Both the position numbers and the translations under genes were made by a program. This document shows positions 34,305-46,294 of a DNA stretch of 64,000 bases, in pieces. The notes beneath the pieces are model-generated. The model was not told where the DNA came from. It made no database searches and saw nothing but the letters and a program-made list of their open reading frames with translations. Source of the DNA: Neoscytalidium dimidiatum (taxonomy: Eukaryota > Ascomycota > Dothideomycetes > Botryosphaeriales > Botryosphaeriaceae); NCBI GenBank assembly GCA_037367355.1, contig CM074695.1, positions 744,001 through 808,000 on the forward strand, read 5' to 3'. Numbering within the stretch: the stretch's first letter is position 1; every line of letters starts with the position of its first letter.

Positions 34305-34852
34305 CCAAGCCATCTACATTTGTTGATGTGCACCAAACATCTCAGGCAATGTAATTGAAAACTTCAATCCCATAAGTCTTCCATTGATCCAGAGAGATCT
34401 CCGGGATACATCGAGGGCTGAAAGCCGATACTACTTCTGGAAGATAGTGCAGCATATCTCTTCCGTTCGGTGATGGAATAATTGGGTTTGATTGTAAACC
34501 AGGCTTGGTCTCAGGGTTGCTAGCATTTTATCAAGAGGCGTAGGTTTGTAGCTGTAGCTCGTAAGCAAAAGTTGATGCAATGGAATCAAAAATTCAAGTC
34601 ATTGTGTGTCACATTGAACAGTAATGGAAAAGAATTTGATTGAAGATGTTGACTCAGAGTGAGTGAGATAGTTGCCGTGAAGCAATCGCGTCGATGCGCT
34701 AGCCACGAGTTCTGCTACGCCAAGAACCACTTTACGCGCGACGCGTGCAGGCGCGTCCGGCTCACGCGTCGTCGCGAGGCGGCGCCTTTTCTTCTCCGAT
34801 CAGCCCTTGCGCAGGCACGCCCGCATCAACATCACCGTCAAATACCACCACA
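34305..34852 (+). promoter_or_regulatory. Upstream region of MCM5
   Basis: About 550 bp between the end of the CID/SR gene and the MCM5 start, both on the plus strand. The left part is A+T-rich (3' UTR of the CID/SR gene); the last 130 bp switch to G+C-rich sequence with CGCG clusters. Confidence 0.55.
34741..34769 (+). promoter_or_regulatory. Two MCB-like boxes (ACGCGT) upstream of MCM5
   Basis: ACGCGT occurs at 34741-34746 and 34764-34769, 84-112 bp before the MCM5 start codon. MCB boxes bind the MBF complex, which drives G1/S genes in yeasts. DNA replication genes are typical targets, so the placement fits. Confidence 0.55.
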
Positions 34853-37112
34853 ATGGATCGCCAAAGCACATACGCTCTCAGCCTGTTTGGAACCGAGCGG
34901 AATGAGAATGAGGACAGCAACTCTCAGATCCAGCAGCAACTTGTGGATTTCGTCCTCGACTTCCACATTGACAATGTCTTCATCTACAGGTACGTTCGGC
35001 CCCACGTTGCGCGGTGAACCATGTTGACACTGCGCAGAGACCAGATACGCGAGAATGTGTTGATTAAGCAGTACTACTGTGATATCGACATTGCGCACCT
35101 CATCTCGTATAACGAGGAGCTCGCTCACAAGCTGACCACGGCGCCGGCCGACATCATTCCCCTCTTCGAAGCCGCCTTAAGGACTTGTACTCAGCGGATC
35201 GTATACCCATCGCAGAAGAACATCGATCTTCCCCAGCACCAGCTCCTCCTCCACTCCTCCGCCTCTCAGATCTCCATCCGCGACCTCAACGCAACAAACG
35301 TCTCCCACCTTGTTAGAATACCCGGCATCGTCATCGGCGCATCGACTCTCACGTCCAAAGCTACCGCACTCCATATACAATGTCGTAATTGCCAGCATTC
35401 TCAAACAATGCCGGTCACCAGCGGTTTTGGGGGTGTTTCGCTACCGAGGACCTGCGGCAGACAAAGGACCGAGGGCGACACTGCAGACAAATGCCCATTG
35501 GATCCGTACTTTGTCGTGCACGAAAAGTGCCAGTTCATCGATCAGCAGGTTTTGAAGCTACAGGAGGCACCAGACCAAGTGCCGGTTGGAGAGCTGCCTC
35601 GCCACATCCTCATCTCCGCGGATCGATACCTGTGCAATAGAGTCGTTCCTGGTTCGCGCTGCACTGTGATGGGCGTCTTCTCGATCTACCAGAGCAAGGG
35701 TGGAAAGGGCAACGCAGCAGTGGCTATCCGCAACCCTTATTTACGTGCCGTCGGTATCCAAGCAGACGTGGATCATACCATGAAGGGCAACGCAACTTTT
35801 ACGGAGGAGGAAGAGCAAGAGTTCCTCGAGATGAGCAGACGGCCTGACCTTTATGAGCTTCTCGCCAACTGTATCGCTCCCTCAATCTACGGCAATGTCG
35901 ATATCAAGAAGGCGATTGCATGTCTTCTCTTCGGCGGATCCAAGAAGATATTGCCTGATGGCATGAAGCTGAGAGGAGATATCAACGTTCTTCTGCTTGG
36001 TGATCCTGGTACTGCCAAATCCCAGCTTTTGAAGTTCGTCGAAAAGGTTGCTCCCATTGCGATCTACACGTCCGGCAAAGGCTCCTCCGCAGCCGGTCTG
36101 ACGGCATCAGTTCAGCGTGACCACAATACGCGCGAATTCTACCTCGAGGGTGGAGCCATGGTTCTCGCTGACGGTGGTGTCGTCTGTATCGATGAGTTCG
36201 ATAAGATGCGTGATGAAGACCGTGTGGCCATCCACGAAGCCATGGAACAGCAGACGATTTCCATTGCGAAGGCCGGTATTACCACTATCTTGAACGCAAG
36301 GACTTCAGTTCTCGCGGCTGCCAACCCAATCTTCGGCCGATACGATGATTTGAAGACACCGGGAGAAAACATTGACTTCCAGACAACCATCTTGTCTCGT
36401 TTTGACATGATATTTATCGTCAGGGATGAGCACGAGCGTGGACGTGATGAGAGAATTGCCAAACACGTTATGGGAATCCATATGGGTGGTCGTGGTGTCG
36501 AAGAACAGGTGCAGGCTGAGATTCCTGTGGAGAAGATGAAGCGCTACATCAGTTACTGCAAGCAGTAAGTCTTTGCCTCGCATATCCTCAGTGGGACATG
36601 AAGCTAACGATTGTTCTAGAAAATGCGCTCCCCGCCTGTCCGCTGAGGCAGCTGAGAAGCTTTCCTCACACTTCGTCAGCATTCGTCGCCAGGTTCACGC
36701 TGCTGAGATGACGGCCAATGCTCGCTCATCCATTCCTATTACGGTCCGTCAGCTTGAGGCCATCGTGCGTATCACAGAGTCCCTTGCAAAGATGACTCTA
36801 TCGCCAGTGGCTACTGAAGCACACGTCGATGAAGCGATCCGTCTCTTCCTGGCCAGTACCATGGATGCTGTGACGCAGGGTGAAGGCCAGGGTAGCCGAG
36901 AGCTCATGGATGAGGTCAACAAAGTCGAGGAGGAGCTACGGAGGCGTCTCCCCATTGGCTGGACGACCAGCTTGGCAACATTGAAGAGAGAATTTGTAGA
37001 TGCCAAGGGATACAGCGAGCAGGCTCTGAATAGAGCATTGGTTGTCATGCAACGAAGAGAGACCATACAGATCCGGCACGGTGGTTCCCAGGTCCACAGG
37101 AGCGGTGTTTGA
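34853..37112 (+). CDS. mcm5: DNA replication licensing factor MCM5
   Basis: Subunit of the MCM2-7 replicative helicase, loaded at origins in G1. Three exons: 34853-34989, 35038-36564 and 36620-37112; 718 residues, the normal length. Zinc-finger cysteines are at 161, 164, 185 and 198. The AAA+ core has Walker A GDPGTAKS (Lys373), Walker B CIDEFDKM (Asp431, Glu432) and the arginine finger in LSRFD (Arg500). The sequence SLFG near the N-terminus and the winged-helix C-terminus ending in [17 protein letters not shown] match MCM5 rather than other MCMs. The third intron boundary restores KCAPRLS, conserved in the family. Two MCB-like boxes upstream suggest G1/S transcription. Confidence 0.96.
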
Positions 37113-37155
37113 TCAAAGCATTCCATGTCTTCGGTCCTCTTACGCGGTTGGTGCT

Positions 37156-37475
37156 TCATTTCAAGGGTGTGAGGCGTTTTTGCAATTCGTTCACGGGCAA
37201 TTGGGATGGGTCAGGGGCATCGGTGACGGCTGAGTTGAGAATACCACGTCGGATCTTTTGATAGATGATAGTTTTACGTCCAGTCAGAGGCTGCGCATAA
37301 ACAGAAAAATTTTTCATGTACACGTCATTGGAATACGTTGGATCCTCACAAGCGCATATGCCGAAGGTTAAGCTTCGATCAGCATCGGTACTTTGGGGCC
37401 CAGAAATGTAAACCCACCATTTGGTTGGTGCGTGACTTGAGGCTGAATGCCATGTGTACAGAACGGACCCGATCC
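37156..37475 (-). CDS. Possible 3' exon of an unrecognised minus-strand gene
   Basis: After a plausible acceptor (GTGACAG) at 37476 the minus strand stays open for 107 codons to a TGA at 37156. The frame reads like protein (DRSLTFGICACEDPTYSNDV, then KTIIYQKIRRGILNS). There is no in-frame ATG near the 5' end; the first is at about 37323 and would give only about 56 residues. Upstream exons would lie at 37.5-38.2 kb but I could not join any convincingly. The end is only 44 bp from the MCM5 stop on the other strand, so transcripts would overlap. Could be chance. Confidence 0.28.
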
Positions 37476-38992
37476 CTGTCACATACCGTAAGCAGCTTTT
37501 ACTTTCTGATTTTATTGTTCTCTCCAAGTTAACAGGCGACCTCTAGTCGTGGAGGGCCCAAGAGTCTGGCTCACAAAATGACACTAAAAAGAGTTCTTGA
37601 GGCATGGCAAATTTCCATGCTGGGTGGAACAGAGACACCTCGAAAATTTGCACTCAAACAGGCTCTCCATGTTCATGTGTGTTTCGCTGTCGCAATGCTT
37701 CTCGAGTCGTGGGCAGCCTATAATAGGGCGGGTCTTCCGAGGGCCAAGCTGATTGGCGTCTAGCGCTGGGCGGCGGTTGTGTTGAGCGTTGAACTGGCAT
37801 GCAGTCACCGCCTTCACGTCGCTGCCCGTCTCATGCGACGTGCCGGCCCACCCAACACGAATTGCTCTGGCGCGAGAGCCGGTGGCAAGTGATCTTCTCG
37901 TACCCAGGCCGATGCAGAAGAAGTCAACGTAGGAGGCGCGCTTGGGATCTCGGGGAGGCGTTGAGCGCGATGCACGTTGGGCGACTGGCAGCAAAAGCAG
38001 GGACAGGCTCGTGTGGGCGACGAGCTTCGGACCGAGCTGCCCATGGGCCTCTGCCCCGCATTTTCTCGCTGCTTGGAGCAAGGTGGAGAGAGGAGCTCCA
38101 CGGGCCGGCGGGCGCCTGGCTGGATCTGCACATCGGTTAGCTGCGTCATGGCATGTCACCTGGTAGAGGTCCTCAGCTGCGCGGTCACCCAGATCTCTCG
38201 CGATAGCGGTGATGAAGGCGGAACGGCCGCTCCTCCCTCGTCCCCGGCCGCTGGGGAGCGTGTTGAATATAGTTTTTTTCAGGCATGCAGGCGGCCAAGG
38301 ACGTCAGCGCCCGCGGAGGCCAGATGAGCCGCACGGAGCGCTACGCGGTGGCAGCTTTGACGCCAGGCCGGGGCAACAGCTCACAAGCTGGCGGGACTCC
38401 ACCTTCGCTGCCACGCACACAGGGAACGCGGTGAGTGGCGGCGCGCGTTCGCGGGCGCACGATGGTGGACGGCCGCGTTGCCCGACCTGGTGCAGCGCGG
38501 GCGGGCAGCGCAATAATGCGGGCTGATGCTAGAACGGCGCGGCACAGTGTCTTATGACCCAGCGGACAGCGCCGCCTGAGAAGGCCGTGCTGCCGATGCC
38601 CTCTGACGTTGATTTCGCTTTTAGCGACAGGATCTCCCCCAGCCTCTCCACAAGCTCTCCAGGCTGCTTCTTCCACCCGTCATAATCTTCCGTCGCCTCT
38701 TCCTTCATCCCTCCGCTCCCGCAACCGAATCTCCAGCTCGTCCGCAAACGAGCCCAAGCTCGGCCCAGCCGTGACCTCAATTCTCCGTTGTTGCACCCAG
38801 AGACACGAGCTGTAGCACGGGAACACAGCTTCTCCGCGCATTCCATCTCAGACCCGCCGTCAGGCCTCTCGACTTCCCGAGCGATCAGCGGAGCATACAT
38901 CGCGTTCACTTTTCGCAATTGACCCTTCTGCCTGCTCCGAGCTGCCCAATTAGCCCCCCCCAACCCCGTGTTTTTCCGCCAGCTCCAGCACA
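37476..38992. other. Intergenic region upstream of glycogen synthase
   Basis: About 1.5 kb. G+C-rich from 37.8 kb and C/T-rich just before the start codon (38630-38990), as in fungal promoters and leaders. Long overlapping frames on the minus strand (37584-38159) show no motif. Confidence 0.5.
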
Positions 38993-41283
38993 ATGGGCGA
39001 AACGCGAGACGTCACTAACCACGTCCTTTTCGAGGTCGCCACAGAAGTTGCCAATCGAGGTAGGGAAAACTGCATTCGGCTGCTCACATTGATTTGTCTA
39101 ACGCCCGCACAGTTGGCGGCATCTACTCGGTCCTCAAGTCGAAAGCGCAGGTCACCACCGCAGAGTATGGCGCCGCTTACACACTGCTCGGTCCTCTCAA
39201 CCGCGCGTCCGCGCAGGTCGAAGTCGAAGAGCTGGAGCCCAAAGATCCCGCGCTCTCCCAGACGATAAAAAACATGAATGATCGTGGCATCAAAACCCTC
39301 TACGGCCGCTGGCTGATCGACGGCGCGCCGCGAGTCCTGCTCTTTGACACCGGTACCGGTTACCAGTACCTTGACGAATGGAAGGGTGATTTGTGGTCGG
39401 TTGCTGGTATTCCGTCGCCGCCGGGCGACCACGAGACCAACGAGGCCATTGTGTTTGGTTATCTGATTGCATGGTTTTTGGGAGAGGTAGAATGATCGAA
39501 TGATCTGGTCAGACCCCTGCTAACGCCGGATCTAGTACGTTTTCCATGAGAAGAAGCGCGCCGTCGTTGCGCAATTCCACGAATGGCTTGCCGGAGTTGC
39601 CCTTCCTCTCTGCAAGAAGAGGCGCATCGACGTTACCACCATTTTCACCACTCATGCTACCCTGCTCGGCCGCTACCTCTGCGCCGGCTCCGTCGATTTC
39701 TACAACAACCTCCAATACTTCGATGTGGATGCAGAAGCTGGCAAGCGTGGTATCTACCATAGATATTGCGTTGAAAGGGCCGCGGCCCACTCTGCAGATG
39801 TCTTCACGACAGTCTCGCATATCACTGCTTACGAGAGCGAACACCTTTTAAAACGTAAGCCGGACGGTGTATTACCCAACGGTCTGAACGTCAAAAAGTT
39901 TTCCGCTACGCACGAGTTTCAGAACTTGCACCAGCAGGCCAAGATGAAGATCAATGATTTTGTTCGCGGCCATTTCTATGGCCACAACGACTTCGACCCC
40001 GAGAACACGCTTTTCTTCTTCACAGCTGGCCGGTACGAGTACCGGAATAAGGGTGTGGATATGTTCATTGAGTCACTGGCTCGTCTGAACCATCGCATGA
40101 AGAGCACAAACTCTCCAATGACCGTGGTGGCGTTTATCATCATGCCGGCTCAGACGCAGTCGTTGACGGTAGAGGCTCTGAAGGGCCAGGCAGTCATCAA
40201 GTCTCTGCATGACACGATTGACGTGATATCCAAGAACGTTGGAAAGAAGCTTTTTGAGAGATCACTGGCGTGGCACGAGGGTATGGAGCTCCCGGAGGAT
40301 AAGGAGCTCATTTCACCTGCAGATAAGATCATGCTCCGCCGGCGACTTTTTGCCATGAAGCGCCACACTCTCCCGCCGATCGTCACGCATAACATGGTCA
40401 ATGACCATGATGACCCGATTCTGAACCAGATTCGTAGGTGTCAGCTGTTCAATCATCCATCGGACAGGGTCAAGGTCGTGTTCCACCCGGAATTTTTGAA
40501 CTCTGCCAACCCGGTCTTGCCCATGGATTATGATGACTTCGTCCGCGGCACTCATCTCGGTGTCTTCTCGTCGTACTATGAGCCCTGGGGATACACTCCC
40601 GCGGAATGTACCGTCATGGGTGTTCCTAGTATTACGACAAATTTGTCCGGCTTCGGCTGTTATATGGAAGAGCTGATTGAGAACGCTCAGGACTACGGTA
40701 TCTACATCGTTGACAGGCGGATGAAGGGTGTAGATGATTCGGTCAACCAGCTTTCTGAGTACATGTTCGAGTTCACTAAGAAGAGCAAGCGTCAGCGTAT
40801 CAATCAACGTAACCGGACGGAGAGATTGAGCGACTTGCTCGATTGGAAGAGGATGGGAATGGAGTACGTGAAGGCCCGCCAGCTGGCGTTGCGGAGAGGT
40901 AAGTTGAGACTACCGGATGTGAATAAAGGGGAAAGGGCTGACGCTCGACAGCGTATCCTGATGCTTTCGACGGTGGCGACGAACCTGACTTCTTCGGTAA
41001 TGCTGAAGTTAAGATTTCGCGCCCACTTTCCGAGCCTGGGTCTCCAAGAGATCGGTCGGGTATGATGACGCCTGGCGACTTTGCTTCGCTGCAGGAAGGC
41101 CGCGAGGGACTGAGCACGGAGGACTACATTGCTTGGAGGCTACCGTAAGTGACCTGATGAGCAAGTGCAAGTAGCGCGGCTAACTTCGAGAAAAGTGAGG
41201 AGGAAGAGCCTGAGGACTACCCATTCCCTCTGACGTTGAAGACGAAGAAGGTATCTGACTCTCCCGCACTCAACGGCTCATAA
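38993..41283 (+). CDS. gsy1: Glycogen synthase (GT3 family)
   Basis: Transfers glucose from UDP-glucose to the non-reducing end of glycogen; cytosolic. Five exons: 38993-39059, 39113-39486, 39536-40898, 40952-41144 and 41196-41283, with normal GT..AG introns; the frame closes at 694 residues, within the family range. The N-terminal glycine loop VGGIYSVL is restored across intron 1. The catalytic E-x7-E motif is Glu496 and Glu504 in EPWGYTPAE. The basic cluster [22 protein letters not shown] matches the arginine-rich regulatory helix that binds glucose-6-phosphate. The C-terminal exons encode [15 protein letters not shown] and similar Ser/Pro sites, expected targets of inhibitory phosphorylation. 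The extreme C-terminus is uncertain: a donor-like GTATCT at 41251 could splice onto a frame beyond 41296. Confidence 0.95.
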
Positions 41284-43577
41284 CAAGGGATGGCAGCGAG
41301 CGCGCGAGCCGCCAGCCGAAGAAAGCGTCTATGCGACCCGAACCGACCTGTTTTCTCCACCGATCAACACGCAGTGGTGGAGGCTGTTCGGACTTGTGTT
41401 TCCTCCGGCGTCGAAACAGCGGCGGCTGTATATGCATTGCTTTCCGCACTTTTTCTGTATTCTAGGCTCGATCGTTGTATTTCCCGAATTGTTATCATGC
41501 AGAAAGTCTAGGCATCGTCGTCTTCCATGGCCTTCTGTCCCCATAGTTTCTCTCACGGCATCGGCGGCACGGAAAATCATTGGGTAGTAACGCCGTGACG
41601 ATGATTGTAATCAACTTGGTCCAATCGCAGCAGCAGCTTGCTCGGTATGGTGAGGGTCCACTTTGTGGACTCCCACACCTATCTTCTCCATTTCCCCCGC
41701 AAAGCGAAAAAAGCCACGCCGCTCACAATCGGCTTTGCATGCAGCGTGCGCTTTTTTAGTGCTGCTTATCGTCAGCCGCCTACGCATGGATGCAACCGAT
41801 CCAAGCGCCGCAAAAAACCATCATGGGTGCATGGGTGCCTTTTAACCCATGCGATATGTGGTCTTGTGAGTGCGTGCCGAAAACCTGGGGGAGGATTTGG
41901 CGACTCGTGTGCGTGCGGAACTGCATGGTTCCAAGAGCCATTTTCCGTCCCTTCTTGGCCCTGGAACATACGAGATGTGTAGGCATAAGGCCCGATTCGT
42001 GCGGAGCTTTGTGCGAACTTTTCCCGCCAAGACGCACGAGCACGAAGATTTAGGTGGGTGGGTGGTCGAAAGAGAGGGGGTGTGCATATCGAGGCGTCCT
42101 GTGCAGCATCTCATCGCTGATTGATACGCGGTCCGTCCGTCGGGCATTGCGACTGCAGGAGCAGAGAAGTGTTTGCCAAGCGTGATGCACGGAGAGTTGG
42201 CGTAACCGTCCGGACGTAGATATGCGCGGACAGCGGGAGCTATCATGGCCGGCTGGGAGCTCGCCCTCCTTAATGATGTATATCCATTTGTTGTAATATT
42301 ATACGAGCTGTCCTCATAGATAGGTGATAGCGCATGCACCTGCCAGAAGAGCTCCCGGAACGGACGCTCACCCGCCTGCCGCCCCACAACAGCCGAGCGA
42401 AAGGTGGCCGTTGCTTGTTGTGAGCAGGGGTGTTGGGCCCCGATGAGGTCAGTCCGTTGGTTGATTAACGAGTGAAACTTAAATCTCGTTTCAAGAATGT
42501 GGCTGCTGCGAGCTATTTTTTCTTTTTTTTAAAGTGCCGATCTCACACACGCACATGGCGCACAACACATGCGAGCGGAAAAGCTTGTGGCCCGGTAGCT
42601 GGGTGTGCGCGTGCCAATGTGCGCAATCTTCATTCACCGTGGCGTCGGTTCCCGAAAAGGGCTAAATGATGGACACCGGACGGAGCCTTGGCCTGCAGCC
42701 CGGGGAGCATGACGACGAAGGGGGCTACGGCTTGCCGTACTGCAATCTGCCCACGTCGTGAAGCCCGCGACTCGGCCGGGCATGCCCCGACTGCGCTGCG
42801 CTGTGGCCTGTCGCGGCAGGGACGGTGGTGTGAGAAATCAGTTGCTTTTCTCTGGAAGATGATGACAGCGCATGCCGGCTGGGGCTGGACCGGCGCTGCC
42901 GCTGCGGAGGTGAGGCGGGTGCGGGTGAGGGTGAGAGCGGAAACAGCGAGTGGCGCAGCTGTGGAAAGCGCCAGCAGCCGTGGAGCTGGCTCTGCTTGGC
43001 GCGCTGCGTTTTGAGCCCTGCCGGCGCACCCACCGCCTGCTGCCCTCCAGTCCCTATCAAGGCCCTACATATTGTCGACCCGGCGCGAGGAGAGTCCCGG
43101 CCAGTCAGCTTGCGCCTCCGCTTTAGACACCTATTATTCCTCACCGTCTCCATGTCGTCCGCCGCCGGCCGTACCTGATGTCCGCCGTCCGCTCGCCAGT
43201 CCGCTGCGTGCTTTCCGCGCTCTTCCAGCTCCTTTCCACCAACAACTCGCCCAGCTAACACTGCCACCCTTAACCGTCGCCATGATTGGTTGTCTGTGAC
43301 GACACTTCCCGGGACGTAGCAGCCGAAACTTCTCGCTGTCTTCCAGTCCGGCCCGGCTCTCATCAACTTGAGTACCCTAAATCCCCGACCTCCGCTCCCG
43401 CCCTGTGAACCAGCTCCCGTCCAACTTTTCTTTCAGCGGGGTCCCGCCCGCTCCCCGCAATCCGCGAGGCCTCCAAGGCCCGTCGCAGAGGACACAAACA
43501 CTCCCACGTTCGAGTGCAGTTTCTTCGCAATTACCCAGCCCGGCCTCGCCACCGGCGCGCCCTCCGATCTCACCACC
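41284..43577. other. Intergenic region upstream of the TRK transporter
   Basis: About 2.3 kb. The left 1.2 kb is mixed composition. From 42.7 kb to the start codon it is G+C-rich and then C/T-rich, probably a long promoter and leader. Simultaneously open frames on both strands carry no family motifs. No RNA gene seen. Confidence 0.5.
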
Positions 43578-46294
43578 ATGTTCACCCCTTTGATGGAGAT
43601 GGGCGCCTGGCTGCGCAGCCACATGCCCTCAATGCCCACGAGTTTCCGCCTTCGCCGACCGCACTTCAATTTCATTACGCTTCACTGTGAGTACAGTTGG
43701 CGCCCGGGTGGTCGCTTGCACTCGCGTTGAGGGCTGACCTTTCTATAGATCTGTACCTAATACTTATGACAATCCTGGGCTCCATTCTCCTATATCCCGC
43801 TGGAGGTCTGAAATACATTGATGCGCTCTTCTTTGCAAGTGGCTCAGCTACCCAGAGCGGCTTGAACACGGTCGACGTCAATAAGCTCTACCTATACCAG
43901 CAGGTTGTGCTTATGTTCATCGCGTGCGTCTGCAACCCGATCTTCATAAATACCTTCGTTGTGTTTGTGCGCCTGTACTGGTTCGAGAAACGGTTTCAAG
44001 GCCTCGTGGCAGAAGCGCGCAATCGGGGTCGCACTCGATCGAGGACAAGGAGCGAGGGAAAGCAAGATCGGGATCTGGGAAGGGAAGAGATGGGTGTCAA
44101 TGGTCGGTCAATTACCGTTGTGCGTGACCAGGATGGCCATGCGCAAGGCGCGCCCTGTAATGTTGATGGAGAGATTGAGGAGGAAAGGGAAAAGGAACAC
44201 CATTCTCCGCGCCTCTCCGCGCCCGGTTCTTCGACTGCCTCGGATGAGAAAGAAGATCAGCTCGACAGTATGAGCAAGGCCGGAACAATGGTCGGGGCCG
44301 CTTCGACTGCTGAACAGAACGATTCCATCCAACCTTTCCACAGGGATATTACCTTCGCTGATGACGTCAAACCGCCCCCACGACGTACAAGCACTGCTGC
44401 CGAGGACCGACTGCCTGTGCGGCGTCCTGCCGAGCAACACATTGCTTTCGTGGAGAACCAACGGAGGCCTAAAGCCAAGGGACGGCTGCGCATCCCTGGT
44501 CCGCGGGAGTTTGACCGGGGTGACAAGCCGCAGCAGCTCGAGGAGGAAGATGGCGGTGTGCATTTAGCACGGGAACTCACCAACGAATCTAGTTTGCGGG
44601 GTCGAGAGGAGGCGAACCAACCGGCAGACACCGTCGACCCGGGGAACAGCAACGGTGATGACCAAGCCTTCAAGAGACATGTGTCCTTCGACGAGCACGC
44701 ATCTGGTCTGGGAGGGAAGCTCAAGTCCGGTTTCGACAACGTGAAGCGAAGATTCACGTTGGGCGAAGATCATGATAATAATTTTTCAGCCTTACGCCGC
44801 AGAGCAAGCACATTTAGGACTTTCGTAACCGCGCGTAGCCGAGAGCGCGATACAGATCCTACACCCTACCTCAGCTGGACGCCAACCATTGGTCGTAACT
44901 CTGCATTCGTGGATTTGACCGAGGAACAGAGGGAAGAGCTTGGCGGTATCGAATATCGTGCGCTGAAGACTCTTGCTTTCGTTCTCGTTTTCTACTTTGT
45001 GGGGTTTCACCTTCTTGGTATGGTGTGCCTGTTACCGTGGATTGTCCGGTCCAGATACGATGGGGAAGTCCTGAAGCCAGATGGTGTCAATGCTGTATGG
45101 TGGGGTTTCTTCACGCCTGCGTCGATGTTCAACGATCTCGGATTCACTCTCACGCCCGACTCTATGATTTCCTTCCAAAAGGCGGTTTTCCCTCTACTGC
45201 TTGGCAGCTTCCTCATCATCATCGGCAACACCGGATTTCCATGCATGTTGCGGTTCGTCATTTGGCTCTCCGAGAAAATGGTTCCCTACGGTAGCGGCGT
45301 GTGGGAGGAACTGAGATTTCTTCTTGACCATCCCAGACGTTGCTTCACCCTCCTTTTCCCAAGCAAAGCCACATGGTGGCTGTTCTGGGTCTTGGTACTG
45401 CTCAACGGCATCGATCTGATCTTCTTCGTTATCCTTGATATCAACGATGACACGGTCACATCTCTTTCTCCTGGTTATCGGGTTCTCGCTGGTCTGTTTC
45501 AAGCTGCCAGCACTCGTACCGCCGGTTTCGCATGCGTCAATATTGCGGAGCTCCATCCAGCCGTGCAGGTGTCTTATCTGATCATGATGTACATTTCCGT
45601 CTTTCCTATCGCCATCTCGATGCGTCGGACCAATGTATACGAGGAAAAGTCCCTTGGAATTTGGGCCGAAACCATGGTACCGGACGAGGGCGAGCAGAGT
45701 TACGTAGGGACGCATTTGCGGCGCCAGCTCTCGTTCGATCTGTGGTACATCTTCCTGGGCTTCTTCTTCATCGCCATCATCGAGGGCACCCGCCTGGAGA
45801 ATACCAACGACTATTCCTTCACCCTCTTCTCCGTCCTTTTCGAGATTGTCTCCGCGTACGGCACCGTCGGCCTCTCGCTCGGCTACCCGACGATCAATGC
45901 CTCTTTCTCGGCCGAGTTCAAGACCCTCTCCAAGCTCATCATCATCGCAATGCAGATCCGTGGCCGCCACAGAGGTCTCCCGTACGCCCTCGACCGCGCT
46001 ATCCTCCTTCCATCGGAAACACTGCACAAAAAGGAAGACGAGGACGCGGCTAGACGGGCTGCCGCGAGGCGTAACAGCAACCTCAGCGACATCGAGCGTG
46101 CTGAGGCGAGCGGCTTCTTCGTTGGGCGGCCGCCCACTTTCAGGAGGGGCAGCGTCGCCACGGCAAGGGATGAGGAGGGACCCACGAGCAATCAGTGGCT
46201 AAGCAATCAGAGGAGGTCGACGACGTCGGCTGGCTTGACGAAGTTGCTGAGCGGTGCGCTGTCGGCCGGGCCGACGATTCAAAAGAGGGAATAG
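43578..46294 (+). CDS. TRK-type potassium transporter
   Basis: High-affinity K+ uptake protein of the plasma membrane. Two exons: 43578-43686 and 43749-46294 (62-nt intron), 884 residues. Fungal TRK proteins have four membrane-pore-membrane units. The pore loops are visible: SGSATQSGLNTVD (filter Gly74), FNDLGFTL, STRTAGFACVN and SAYGTVGLS. The large cytosolic loop between units 1 and 2 (about residues 115-420) is acidic, with many RS and PPP motifs, as in yeast Trk1. The conserved motif MQIRGRHRGLPYALDRAILLP follows unit 4 and is diagnostic for fungal TRK. The C-terminus (about 110 residues) is cytosolic and Arg/Ser-rich. Whether it is the TRK1 or TRK2 type cannot be told. The exon junction restores the start of the first transmembrane helix (YLYLILMTILGS). 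Confidence 0.94.

Noticed and set aside
37584..38159. 191-codon minus-strand frame
   Set aside because: Low-complexity Arg/Pro/Ala sequence with overlapping open frames; could not be joined in phase to the protein-like exon at 37156-37475.
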